Shown here piece by piece: positions 45,273 through 57,121 of a stretch of DNA of 64,000 nucleotides. Both the position numbers and the translations under genes were made by a program. The notes below the pieces were generated by a model. The model was not told the DNA's origin. It did not search any database and saw only the letters and a list, made by a program, of their open reading frames with translations. Origin of the DNA: Phyto melanocephala. Taxonomy: Eukaryota; Arthropoda; Insecta; Diptera; Rhinophoridae. The stretch covers positions 137,028,533 to 137,092,532 of the forward strand of contig OW799233.1 in the NCBI GenBank assembly GCA_941918925.1, written 5' to 3'. Every line of letters begins with the position of its first letter. Within the stretch, counting starts at the first letter, position 1.

Positions 45273-46252
45273 CACAGAAAAAAATATCCTTTAAATTTGT
45301 TTAATTAATTGACTTTTTGATTTGTTTTACAATTCTAATTATATTTTTAATTAACTGAATTAATTTTTTTAGTTGATATTAAATATTTTCAAAAAACAAA
45401 GAGATTTCAGTCAGTTGAATAAAATAAATAAAAATAAAAAATGTTATTTTAAATTAAATTTTTTGAAAATTGAATTTCTTAGAATAAATTTAATATAATT
45501 ATTATTTAATGAGCAGAATAATAAAAAATAGTCGACAATATGCAAGAAAAAGTTCTGGTAAGGAAAAATATACAAAAATTCGTTCAGTTTTTAGTATTAT
45601 AAATGGTTTCAGTTTCATCGTAGATGTGCCCAAATCCAATAATAATTGTATCCCCTTATATTCCTCGGAATTCTCATTTTAGTAGAAAAGTTTGTTGAAT
45701 TTCTTCACTCTGTCTGATCAAGACTTTTTACCGGTTAATATTCCATTATATCTAGGTTGTTGATGCTACCAGTTATTTTTGGATCTCCGGCTTAGATATG
45801 GTATAGTATGTCTACTTATGGAACCCTACTTCTTATGCTAAATTATTTTTATATAAATAACGAAATGTAATTAAAAACATAGATTCATATGTACCATATA
45901 TTAATATTAAGAATATATAAATATCAAAAACAATATTTATTTTTTTTAATTGTTTTTCTAAACAGGTTAAATAATTTTTGTTATTAATATAATAAATAGT
46001 TTTATTATATAATTACCAAATTTCAATTATAGACATGATTAAATTATTTAAAATCATTTTGGAAAAAAATGGAAATTTTAATTAATTTTTTAATACTGTT
46101 TTAATTGATATTTTTCTCAACATTTGTTCAATTAAAACTATTAATTTTCATTTAATTAATAGTATCATTTTGATGATTGGAGTAAAATTAAACAATTTTT
46201 TAATTATTAATATTAATTTCGTAATTAAAGTTCATATTTATTTTTTTCTGTG
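45273..46252. mobile_element. TIR element with TA target duplication, 980 bp
   Basis: The ends CACAGAAAAAAATA and TATTTTTTTCTGTG are inverted copies and are flanked by TA on both sides (45271-45272 and 46253-46254), as in Tc1/mariner-type insertions. The interior is A/T-rich, with many TTAATTAA words and no transposase. Confidence 0.7.
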
Positions 46253-46254
46253 TA

Positions 46255-47055
46255 TTGTTTGTTATAAATATAAACTATAGAATTTTATATTAGTAAGCTT
46301 AATAATATTTTGATGAATTAAAACGGATTTCCTTTCCAATTTTTTATCGATTTATTTAATTTTTTTTTGTTTATAAACAAAAAGTATGTATGTAGTTCAG
46401 CCACCATATTAAGTGTAGCTTAATTTCAATGTATTATGTGGAAAAATAAATTTTTGTTGGTTTTTTGATGGGCAGCAGGATTTAAAAAGTTTGAAAAAAA
46501 TTAAACTTGTTGTTGAATTGTTTCCAGCTGTTGCCAATAGAATTATTTTGACTTATTGTAAAACAAAAGCGATACAAATGACACAGTAGTTAATAATAAT
46601 AAAAATTAAGAAAAAAATTTGATTCATACATAAACATGCAGAGAAGGGAAATCGAAAATTTTTTTTAAATTAATATCAAATCATCATTACGTCAAAGATG
46701 TAAATTATTAAGACATAAAATTATTACTTTAATTTACATATCGTATTAATTTAATTGGGTTCTATCCAAAATCCGGCTTGCTGCTTCACTAAGTGAAAAT
46801 ATTTTATTTAGGTATAATACTTAACTTTTATATGACAACTATTACAGCTGGGATAATTTGAGAAATACCTCAGCCAACATAGCCGAGCGAATTTCAGCTC
46901 ATACTACATTAAAGTATTCGAAATTCCAGAAATCCTGAAATTCTTTAACGCCAACAAATGTATTACAAACGTATTTTGTAATTCTTTTCAAAAACGCAAC
47001 AATATATTTGTCGAGAAAGGAGTGAAAAAACAGTAATGAGTTTAGGTTTATGGAA
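46255..47055. other. AT-rich intergenic, no gene
   Basis: No feature recognised. Confidence 0.5.
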
Positions 47056-48100
47056 ATATGGCACCAATGCAAAATGGCACAACTCATAAAATGAAAAATG
47101 GCTCCAATTTCAAAAATGAAAAATCACCCCAATATTAAATAAAAAGCGATGATTTTCAATAACCCGGAAACTGGAAAAAAGGCTCCAAAGTTATATTTTA
47201 ATTCAAAATTGGGGCCATTTTTCATTTTGCATTATAGATTTCAAAAATGAAAAATTACCCTAAAAAACACAAAAATTAGCCCTATAATTTGGTGTTGTAG
47301 CCTTAAATGTAGAAATTTAGGTTAATTTTTATTGGGGCTGTTTTTTATTTAGCTAAAACTATCAGATTATTTTGAGGAATTTTCATATTTGATTTTGAGG
47401 TGATTTTTCATTTTTAAATTTTGGACCATAATTATGAAATCTCTTCCTTTTTGCTTTGGGATTATTTTGCATTGGGTTCATTTTTTAAGGAAAAAAATTT
47501 CAATCGAAATCAAGGCATATTCACACAACACACATTACATTGATACAACAAAGCAACTTTTTAGGTGATGTTTCCTGTCAAGACCAATTCGTATATCAAG
47601 GATGGAAAAGTTGTAATGATATATTTGATAAAAAACTATTAAAAAAAGGAGATATATTTGTGAAATATATTATAAATAGTGCAAGAACAACACATATACA
47701 GAAATTTGTTACATTTATTATTCAAAAAGTACATTAAGGTTAATTGTTTAATAACAAAAGCAAAATCGCATTTACATCCCTGCATTAAAAAATGAAATCA
47801 AGGTGAATTTAACAAATCTTCACATTCTGCTTCCCCATTATCTGGGCTGATAATTTCACCTGAATGACTTCGCCTTGAATCAAAATATTACAACATGAAA
47901 AAAAGGCACAAAGCATTTTTAAAAAAAAAAAGCAACAAAAATTCACTTCAATGTCTGAAATAAAAAATAACCTTAAAAAACACACACGAAAATGGCACAA
48001 AAACTTCCGGTTCTTGACTGCAATGTAAAAATCTGGGGCCATTTTTTATTTATACTTTTAGGGGTGATTTTATATTAGGGCCATTTTCAGGCAGCCATTA
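47056..48100. repeat. Foldback-like cluster of AAAATGGCNCCAA motifs
   Basis: Words such as AAAATGGCTCCAATTT and AAAAATCACCCCAATA recur on the left half. Their complements (ATTGGGGCCATTTTT, TGGGGCCATTTTTTA, AGGGGTGATTTTAT) recur on the right half, about a dozen copies in all, in opposed orientations. The whole cluster could fold on itself. A family 2 MITE is inserted at 47511-47877. Confidence 0.65.
47511..47877 (+). mobile_element. MITE family 2 copy, 367 bp
   Basis: The ends are CAAGGCATATTCACAC and ACTTCGCCTTG; the interior, including GATACAACAAAGCAACTTTT, matches the 3795-4167 and 12573-13195 copies. The flanks AATCGAAA (47502-47509) and AATCAAAA (47878-47885) agree at seven of eight bases, one base away from the left end. 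Confidence 0.8.
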
Positions 48101-48183
48101 TGTAAACTATACTAATTAAAAAAGCTGATTAAAGCCCCACCTACCATATATTTGTGATGTTATTTTTTAACATCAATCATGCC

Positions 48184-48383
48184 CAAGTTATATTTATTCA
48201 TCAGGTAATTGCAGTTCGGTGAGAATTTTCTTGTTTTTATTTTTTATATATGAAGTCTGATATTTGAAATAGCTAAGAGAAGAGAGAAAATTGCTTTGAC
48301 TCTGACAACTGATACTTAAAATAAGTGAATAAATAATTATTTAGCTGATTAAGCAAGACTACCTGATGAATAAATATGCCCTG
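48184..48383 (+). mobile_element. MITE family 1 copy, 200 bp
   Basis: The ends share the inverted repeat ATATTTATTCATCAGGTA. The interior AGTCTGATATTTGAAATAG gives the empty site for the palindromic insert at 23854-23982. No coding capacity. Confidence 0.85.
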
Positions 48384-50039
48384 ATTCTGCCTGTATTGTA
48401 GATGTCAGTCGTTTTGGAATAAAATTACTGATAGAGTTTTCCAACAACTCGACTACATTGTTAAAAATTGGATTTAAATGTATGTTTAAGCCATTTGTAA
48501 ATCGACATATGCATATGGAAACAACAAATATGAAAAACTATAAAATAGATCGTGAGAAAACTTGTACATAAATACGAGCCAAAAATTTTTTATTTATGTA
48601 TATAAGTAGAATCTAGAAGGCTTAAAATTTGTTTAGATTCCATAACTTATGACTACACCTAAGACTAATATAGAAAAATAAATACATTTTCCATTTTGCT
48701 ACGATTATTGCTGCAATATGTTGTTGCTCTGGTATTTTGCTATAAATAAATATTGCTCTATGTGTCCTATACACTTATGCAACATTTATTAACTAAACAG
48801 AATCAGAACAGAAACAGCTACTAAACAAAACGTTGACCAACAGACCAGACCACTAGTAAATACTAGAAATAGGCAACCAACTCAATATTTAACTGACCGA
48901 CAACAAACTCAGCACGTCTGCTTAGGCAGTCAAGTTAACAAACAAATAAACAACGAGAATTACCCATAAGCGGTGGATTGTTTCAAATTTGGTTAGATTG
49001 GAATTGTATTGCATGCTAAGAAGTAGATCCAGTGGTAGTGGCATGTAATTAAGGCAAATATGTATGTATTGCATTCATAGAATTCATAGAATAGACGGAG
49101 GGTGCATTAGTTTCAATAATATTTGTTGCACTATTAGCTACAGATACACTTTGATCATGCAAGAAAAAAAATTTTTTTGCGGTTCTTGTTGCAATGTTTT
49201 GCTTGTTTTTATTTTCAGCAAATTCAGTGGTATGGTGCTGTATATAACACGAGCTTAATTATGTTTAGTTTTTTTTTATTTATTAAGAAAAATTTGTATT
49301 TAATACATTTACCTAAAGTGACCATTTTGTAGCTAATTAAGTTATGGGAGAGACTAAATAATCAAGTCGTACTTAAAGGAAAATCAATGATTTTGAAGTA
49401 AGCAGAGTAGGAATAGAAAAGAATCTTAATAATTACCAACATAATTGTTTTTATGCTAAAAACATGAACCATTTGCGTTAAACCGCTAACTTTTGTCAGT
49501 ACATTATCTTATTTTCACTAGAACTCAATGTAAATACGAACTTTATATATATCAGTTAAGCAGAAGCAAATAAAATCGAATATTTTCTTTTTATGGGCGT
49601 GGCATTATGAACTTTTCAAATCTAAAAGTCACGTCAGTTATCACGTGATGTCAATATGTTTGTAAAATTTCAAGTTCACTGGGGTTGTCCCAAAATTTAC
49701 TTCATACTTAAAATGCTGGCAACCGTTCTGTAAAGTAGTGCCTAATGTAAAGAATAGTGGGCCAGCTGGGGCAATATATATATGTTATGGTAAAATGGAT
49801 AATTAAGCAAAAGTTTAACGAATTTTAACAGCAGAAAATATTTTAACAATAACAAAAGTGTAATGCCAATAGTTTGAAACATATACATATGTATCTTAAT
49901 GCCTATAAAAAGTTATAAAAGACTCAAAAGGAAATCAATTTTAAATGCTAAAAACACCAGCTGACAGTAACAAACCAGTGCATGAAAGTATTAGTAAAAG
50001 TTCAAATACACTTACATAATCAGTTATTGATGAAAATTA
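48384..50039. other. Intergenic, no gene
   Basis: The stretch at 48780-49060 is less AT-rich, with no repeat match noticed. No coding feature is supported. Confidence 0.4.
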
Positions 50040-50215
50040 CATACTTCAAGAAGCTCTCTACATCACACATAGGGGCTTAGGGGGTTTTCTCAAGATTTTG
50101 TGGATATTTGCAGCCAGGGCAGGACATTTGAAAAACCAATTTCCCATTATCCAAATCCGCACAGCTGTGACAATGGTCGTTAGAGAGAAGTTCTCGGTTT
50201 TAGCTTAATAATGTG
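50040..50215 (-). pseudogene. Possible C-terminal fragment of a non-LTR retrotransposon ORF2
   Basis: One minus-strand frame reads NDHCHSCADLDNGKLVFQ then MSCPGCKYPQNLEK. The spacing of Cys-x2-Cys followed by a CPG block resembles the Cys/His tail after the RNase H or RT part of Jockey/I-type elements. No other domain is preserved nearby, and chance cannot be excluded. Confidence 0.3.
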
Positions 50216-50761
50216 AATGCCTTGTGCTTTCAACAGAATTACATTTATTTGTATACATTGGTTGATTTATCTTGAATACCTTTTTGAATTTTATTTTCTC
50301 TATATGTGACGGGAAAAATAGAAAGGGACCCAAGGGTAAAAACAGGTTTTGTTCAGGAGAGCCATTTTAAAGGTTTAAATACGTGTATCTTTGGTGTACC
50401 ATCACTGAGCGTGTCGGTATTGGTCTCATTTGAAAGCGACACTTCTCATGACGTCGGGAACGTGTTGGTCAACCTTGAAAACGTGCGTAGGTCGTCCCTA
50501 CCTCTTGTTTTGTGTAGTTGGTTTTTACTGTTTTCTACCTAGCGTGCTGTTTCCATGAGTTTGATATCAATTTTGCTCGCGTGTTTTCGAATCCAGCTTT
50601 ATTTTCTGAAATTATTAATTGTGAATTATAAAAAATACTCATTTATAATTCTTTTAAATCGTGAATATCATTCTGTTAGTACGAAAATTTTTTCACATAA
50701 CTTTATTATGTTATTCGCGAAAATAATTTAAAACTGATAACAATCTTACTGTTTGTTTTAG

Positions 50762-51170
50762 GATGAAATGGTGGACAAATTCGAAGAAGTAGATTTACTT
50801 TATCGCTTCCCTGATGGCGAGGATGATGACGATCACTTCTCAGAATTATCGAATAGCCGATAATATGTACCTTGATAAATCTGATCTTGATTTACGCGAA
50901 GAAAAGGTAGTTGCTCGACTGTATGGTTCAAAAATACCTCCGTGTAGTTCAAATCAATGCAATGAAGTGATCACTAAGTCTTTTATGAATTTAGATAAGG
51001 AATCCCAAGATTCAATTATTCTCGCACATCTAGTAGCTCACCGTGACGATGCAATGCTCAGGTCAAAAGTTGATGATCGATCGCGAGCTATGAAGAAACG
51101 GTACAATCAGATATATTATTTTCGAAGTTTGCCGTTATATATAATTCTTCCTGTATATAATGAGAATTAA
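50762..51170 (+). pseudogene. Transposon protein of unknown class, part 1 (Cys motif)
   Basis: An acceptor TTTGTTTTAG ends at 50761. The frame then reads DEMVDKFEEVDLLYRFPDGE and an acidic DDDDHFSELSNSR up to a stop at about 50860. In the next frame DNMYLDKSDLDLREEKVVA leads to SKIPPCSSNQCNEVITKSFM and LDKESQDSIILAHLVAHRDD, followed by a basic stretch and a stop at 51168. A one-base slip near 50860 would join the two parts. The Cys-containing helical block is similar in style to N-terminal regions of multi-copy transposon proteins of animals. I do not recognise the exact family. A host origin is unlikely, since it lies between the element ends. Confidence 0.6.
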
Positions 51171-51279
51171 ACGCTACAAAAATCTAATCCTCGCGAATAT
51201 GGCATGACGAATAAAATTAATCGTACAGATGCTTTAACTACGTTGGAAAAAAAAAAGAAATTGTTTTATTTATCTGCCG

Positions 51280-51547
51280 TTTTCCTGAAACTGTTGCTAT
51301 CACTTTACCTGGACGTCAACCAAATCATCATGATTATCGTTTATTGAAACTTCCAACTACTGAAAGTAAGACTTCTGTTTACACTAGATACACCAACAGC
51401 GTCCAACCGGGTGGTAAAATCGTAAAACTTCGCACTTTCCAAACGCTGTGGAAGAAATATTGTCCCCACATCGTCACTATGAAGCCGGCATACGATTTGT
51501 GGTACCGTCAAGTTCTAAGGAACCAATTCGCAAGAACCGTCGATTAG
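51280..51547 (+). pseudogene. Transposon protein of unknown class, part 2
   Basis: After broken frames, one frame reads CRFPETVAITLPGRQPN, HHDYRLLKLPTTESKTSVY, TRYTNSVQPGGKIVKLRTF and QTLWKKYCPHIVTMKPAYDL before a TAG at 51545. The order LPGR, LLPT-like, then a W-K-x3-P-x-I block and an M-x-P-x3-D-L block is what I recall from the middle part of uncharacterised transposon proteins in cnidarians, fish and insects, where a Cys pair usually follows DL. Here it reads DLWYRQ and then ends, so the catalytic C-terminal part is missing or replaced. Function is unknown. Confidence 0.5.
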
Positions 51548-52181
51548 TTTGTTAATTAAGTAGGGGAAAAATTAAAATAAATAAATTTTATCGTTAGGTC
51601 CCTTTCTATTTGCGCTTAGAATCGTCGACTTCACTTTTATAAAATGCGCATATCTCTGGGAGGGAACACTTTTGGGGCATGGGATCGGTCTCATTCGATG
51701 TTCAGATGTTATCCACATCAAAAAAAAAAAGTGCAAATTGTTTTTTTACCCTCACTGCGTTGTCACATATACATATGTATATGTATTTATAATAAGATTG
51801 TAAAGAATCTGACTGTTTATGATATATTTTTTTTACATTTTGATGGCAGTGTATGTGGTAAATGATCTAAAAACTACTAGATTGATTTTACCAAACTTAG
51901 GTATGAAGAAACCTTGTTTTCTTGGCTAACATATAAAATATTTTCTTTTTTAAGAGAATATCTCATTTCTAATAAAAAAAAGAGAAAAATATCATATAAA
52001 AGGGTATTTAAATTTATAATAAACTTGAGTAGGAAATGTATAAATTAAATGACAATACAGAAGGAGGAACATAAAAAAAATTCACTTACAGCTATTAACT
52101 ATTAATTTGCATTACAAAAATACCAGAATTAAGTCTTTGTATGAATGCAATAGCGGAACTCACTTTCGAGCAGACCGTGCA

Positions 52182-52259
52182 GGTTAGGTTAGATCCGGCA
52201 GCCGCCCGAAGGCTTAGCTCACTTGGGTCCTCCGATGGTCCCGTTGTGATACCGTAGGC
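52182..52259 (-). mobile_element. 5'-truncated SINE, copy 3, minus strand
   Basis: On the minus strand it reads GGTATCACAACGGGACCATC, CCAAGTGAGCTAAGCC and the tail CTAACCTAACC. A perfect 14-bp target duplication, GAGCAGACCGTGCA, lies at 52168-52181 and 52260-52273. Only the last 78 bp of the family are present, lacking the tRNA-like head. Confidence 0.9.
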
Positions 52260-52273
52260 GAGCAGACCGTGCA

Positions 52274-54077
52274 AGTCTAGCAAACAATTTAACTTGTGCA
52301 CGACTACAAAAACAAATTCTATTAAATTGCAGTTTGCATCACTTGAGCAAAGTAATGTCACACAAATTTGCACAACAGATACACAATTTTTTTACTCTCA
52401 GAACTTAAAATCTCTACAAATTCAATTTCATACATGGCATTTTTTACCAAAAAAATTGCGATATTATATTTTTCCGTTGGTTTAGGCATTGTTATTTATT
52501 TAAAATTAATTAATTTTCTTTTCGGAAAATATTAAAACACAGAATCTTACTTATTAATTTAAAAAAAAGATTTGTTGTTTCTTAAATACCTAAAAGATCA
52601 GCTCGTTGCCATAAGTGTGCAACACACATGAAAAATGCACTCACGCTTGGTAGCAAAAAATTAGTGCATATTTGCAAAAATGCTACCAAGAGTGAATTCC
52701 GCTAATAGTTGTTTTGGTCCAGCAATGCGTAACGGGTTAAACCAGTATTAAATATATTTTTAATAACAAAATGAGATTAAAATTTTTTATTTCGTGGTGG
52801 AAACAATTTTTGTAGTTTTTATATTTTTCTAAAAATAGTACTCAAAGAGAAAGGCGAAAAAAGGCAAGATTTAAAAAGTTTTACTCTTCAACAAGGCATT
52901 ATTTATCGTAACAACAAGGAATTTAAAAGTCGACACTAATTATGTTTTCCAAAAATTCTCTATAATTTTTTATTTCTTTATTTCAAATTACTTTATTTAT
53001 CCATATACATAAATATGCTTTTGTGCAATAGACAATAGATTTTATTGGGTTTCTTTGTAATTTTTCTATTTTTTCGTTAGTTCTACATGTACAGCAGAAA
53101 ACACCCACTTACAAGCCAACAATGCACTTTTAACAAAAGCTGTATTCACAAAGCAACTGGACCCCACCCATTTGCAAACCATTCACCTATAAAGTTTAAC
53201 ATAAACAGAGACAAAAAGAAAAGCCAACAACATAAATTCAACAACAGAAAATCTTGGAAACTCGTACAATGTGTAAAATAAATAGTTCAAGTCTGCATAC
53301 ATCAACTTAAATAAATAAATCTAAATACAATCTAAATTTATATATTTTTCTATTGTTTGTTTGTCTTGTATTTTTTTTTTATTATTTTTATTTGAACTTT
53401 TATTTATTTTTATATTTTTTTTTGTATTTCAGTATTGGTTAAGCTGCCTCTACACTATTGGATTTCTCATTAGAGGTAAACTAACAACAACAGTTTGCAA
53501 AAATATAAAAATTTCTTTAGGCCGGACTTCAGATACTTCTGAGAGGTCATTTAGTAAATAAATAAAATATATGCTGCTAAGATGTATGTTTGTGTAACTG
53601 TTGTTGTACTTAACTAATAAATTAGATCGTGTCAAAGCAGCCATCCGTCCTCTTATGTTTTCTTTCTACATAAATACAGACTAAAATTAATATATTTTAT
53701 ATAGAATGTTTATTTTAAACAGAAATTGAGAAGAAATAAAAAAGTGCAATAAATATTAAACGAATGAATAACCAAAAATGTATAAATATTTGATTAAATT
53801 TTTACTTTATCTTCAGCTTTAACAGTTAAACTTAAAAAAAAAAATTTAAATCAAAGCTGTTTATATAACGTCAAGTATCTTTTTCAAAAGAAAAGAACAA
53901 TTTTCTGGGCGCTAAAATAAAGAATAATATTGAAAGGCATTGATGAACATAATTTTAGTTTTTATTTTTTAATGTACAAACGGTATTAAAAATCCTGAAA
54001 TAATCAAACAGTATTTTGAAAAGAATTAACAAAATTCTTAAATCTTGAAAATTACTGCAGTTGCAAATATTAGCGCA
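52274..54077. other. AT-rich intergenic, no gene
   Basis: Short frames have no known motif. A T-rich block occupies about 53360-53420. No family recognised. Confidence 0.5.
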
Positions 54078-54900
54078 AATAAAGGGTGTCTTAGTAAGTA
54101 TCCAATTTTTAAAATTAATGTCAAATTTTTTGTTCAAACAACAACTCCTAATGTTGGCAGCTGTCACATATGCATATTCCGATTATTAAATATGAAGCGA
54201 TTTACGGAACAAAAACGCGTTATAATTGTAAAAACGTATTACAAAACTTTGGAAATCTGTTCTGAGTCAGCTCGCAAGCTTCAGTCGAGAAAGTGCACCC
54301 AATGCGTCAACCAATCAACAAAACATTTAAAGAAGCTGAATCGGTTATGAAGAGTAAGCGTAACGGTCGGTCTCTTGAAAACTTTGCAGTTGTTGCAGGC
54401 GAAAACGTCAATTCTACTACTCACTAAATTTTGGTAAAAGAACTTTACCTTAATGAGTACAAAATTCAGCTTACTCACGCGCTTAAACCAGCAAACCTGG
54501 AAAAGCCGGCAATTCCATTAATAAGTAATAGAGTAAAGTTAAGTCTATGCCAGTTTTTCGATAAAAGACATCTTCTGCAATGAAGTGCATTTCCATCTGA
54601 GAGGCTTCGTGAATACAAGAAATTGGGGCTCAAAAAATCCTCATGATTAATAAATGCACCCACAAACGAACAACGAATAAGCCAAAAACAATTCCTGAAC
54701 TCAAAGTCTCAGACTCCAATGCGTCGTCGACCCGTTAGATATAATTATATCTCTGTGAAAAAGTCATGGACAATTTTATAAAAAGAATAATTACCTGTCA
54801 TTGGAGCCGTAGGGACCTCAGTTTAAAATTCAATAAAAAAAATCTTATTAAAAGTAAAAAGAATTCCGAAATTTATTTTTTTTTTGCATTATTTTGCAAA
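54078..54900 (+). pseudogene. Mariner remnant (RFTEQKRV family) with internal deletion
   Basis: A left end AAAGGGTGTCTTAGTAAGTA is followed by a leader shared with the 37660 copy. A start at 54192 reads MKRFTEQKRVIIVKTYYK then ARKLQSRKCTQC, the DNA-binding N-terminus typical of this mariner group. Later fragments include IFCNEVHFHLRGFVNTRNWG (54560-54620) and a C-terminal MDNFIKRIITCHWSRRDL (54766-54819). Much of the catalytic domain is deleted, and several stops are present. Confidence 0.85.
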
Positions 54901-55272
54901 AGAATCGCAAAATTTTTATTTTTTATGAAGACTTTTTTATTTTTTTTTTAAATAACTTAAACACAAATACACACACACAAGTTTATTTTTGGTGTTTATG
55001 GGATGGTAAAAACTATTATCATATGTTATATAGATAGAATTTGAAATAATGACTTTTATTGCAATTAGGCGATTATAACGGATCAAAAAACAAGTAAGAG
55101 CGCTATATTCGGCCGTGCCGAATCTTATAGACCCTTCACAACGTGTAGTCATGCAACAACAGTAGTTTGTATCACCATTCATCCCATATGAAATACGTAC
55201 ATACATATAAAAAACATACATATATAAAAACATCTCATTGTGAAATTATAAATTTACGTATGTGTGTTAAAA

Positions 55273-57121
55273 AACAAGTAAGAGCACTATATTCGGCTGT
55301 GCCGAATCTTTTATACCCACCACCAATTTTGTGTACATTTAAAGCACAATATTTATTATTTTGTTAATCATTATGGAATAATCTCTTTATAATAAAATAT
55401 GTATCACTTTCTTTGTATAGGGTGGTAAAATTTTAAGGGCCCATGTTGAATGTGAACTACACCTAGTCTTTAAATTTGTTTTCTGCATTTCATTTGATAT
55501 TTCTCAATCTCAAACTTACTCAATTTGATCCGTGGAAAGATACGCAAGTGAGCAACTCTTTAAAGTTATTCAGGTTTTTTATAAAAATGGGCGTTCAAAT
55601 TAAAATGCTTTTTGTGCACTTCGTAATTCTTTTGATCAACATAATCGTTCAAATTCGCCCACAATCGGGAGAATTGTAAATTATATTTAAATTTCTGCAA
55701 AACAGGTCTGTATAAAATATTAGAAAATCTGTGAATGCCTTCTAAGTTCGTTGCATGGGAACCACTGCTGGTTTTTGCGATAGTGTAGCAAAAGAGCAGT
55801 CAACCTTGCCTCATCATCATGCCCAACAATTGAGCATCAACATTGTCATTGAAAATTTGGACCATCAGATAGAGGAGTGGCGCCAAGGATGGGGGCGGGG
55901 CCATTTGGCCGATATTTTTTTAAATACATAATTGAACCATACAAATATTATCATTATAAAAAGAAATAATAATATCCTAAATAATTTGTGTTTTATTTAA
56001 ATACAACATCGGTCCTAACAATTTAACCACCCTTTATAACTTCGATATGCTACAAAAATGCTTTTTTAAATGTAGTCTTTCAATGAAAGTGGGCGCTAAA
56101 GTAGGCGTGTCAATAAAGTTCCTGCTAATAAACACAACTTAGATATTTCAATATAGTCCTTTATTTTCCCAAAAACTTTGTCAATAGAGAAATTACATGA
56201 ATTTAAGATAAACCGTTATATGGGAGGTAGGCATTAAAGTGTGCGTGTCACCTAAACTTTTTGGCACAACAATAACATTGATTAGAAGGATATACGTAGC
56301 AAATTTGATCATCATACCTCTAATTTTGGCGGTTTTATGAGCTTTTAAATTTCATTAACGGTAGATAACGTGAAAAGTGGGCGTTATAGTAGGCGTGTCA
56401 AAGTTATCTTTGCGAATGAGTACAACTTAGGTGTTTCAATATAGGCCTTTATTATTCCAAGATCTTTATTAATAGAGAAATTATATGAATTTTAGGTAAA
56501 ACGTTATATGGGAGGTGGGCGTAAAAGTGAGCGTGGCACATTGATTTTCCGTTACAAAAAAGCGTCTCACCAAAAAGCAAAGTGTGCAAAATTTCATAGT
56601 CGTACATTCAATTTCTTTTGCTTTTATGACGTTTTTGTTTTTAAATATACCGAAAAATACACTGTGCGGTATAAATTTTCGTACATTTTGATCAATAACT
56701 CCTCTCCTAATGCATAGATTTCAATAATTTTCGGAAAGAGATATTGTTTTTACTCAGGAAATATATACTCGAAGTTTCATGAGTCTACGTTAATGCGTTT
56801 GGACACAATTCCATTTTATTCGACGTTTGAAGGACACAGTTTTTTCGACCTACTCTTGCTTTTCGACCTATAACTCTCTTTCTAATATTCCGATATAGCC
56901 CATTTTCAATATTAAAAAAACCTTGTCTATAAGAAAGATTCTGGCAAAATTTGAGCCCCCTAGCTTTTTTGGTGCGACCTCTATCGTGCTTTCAACAGAC
57001 GGACGGACATAGCTAGATCGTCATCAAATCCAACCCTGATTCAGAATATATATACTTTATGGGGTCTAAAATGGATATTTCGATGTGTTACAAACGGAAT
57101 GACAAAATTAATATACCCCAC
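55273..57121 (-). mobile_element. HINE family 2 copy, itself split by a mariner
   Basis: It begins AACAAGTAAGAGCACTAT with stem-loop ATTCGGCTGTGCCGAAT and TATACCCACCACCAATTTTG. It continues with two tandem units of 288 bp (from about 56086 and 56374), each holding GTGGGCGNNANAGTAGGCGT and TTTCAATATAG. It ends with GACGGACGGACATAGCTAGA, TATACTTTATGGGGTCTAAA and CAAACGGAATGACAAAATT. A mariner sits at 55418-56038. Other copies are at 31497-32346 and 60541-62033. Confidence 0.8.
55418..56038 (+). mobile_element. Internally deleted mariner inside HINE family 2
   Basis: Ends TAGGGTGGTAAAAT and TTTAACCACCCTTTATA are inverted copies, flanked by TA. The empty site is preserved in the 31497-32346 copy. 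The N-terminal region reads ERYASEQLFKVIQVFYKNG, and the C-terminus NIVIENLDHQIEEWRQ then GRGHLADIFLNT, with the catalytic domain removed. The same deletion is present at 30946-31494. Confidence 0.85.

Larger units (their letters stand above)
50301..51771 (+). mobile_element. TIR DNA transposon of the GGGACCTA family with coding exons
   Basis: The left end TATATGTGACGGGAAAAATA then GAAAGGGACCCAAGGGT, and the right end ACCCTCACTGCGTTGTCACA then TATA, are inverted copies. The internal block at 51598-51745 is repeated, reversed, in the shorter element at 6079-6459. The interior carries a coding region (next entries) preceded by a likely leader and intron. The superfamily could not be decided from the ends; a TATA-type flank is possible but ambiguous. 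Confidence 0.75.
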
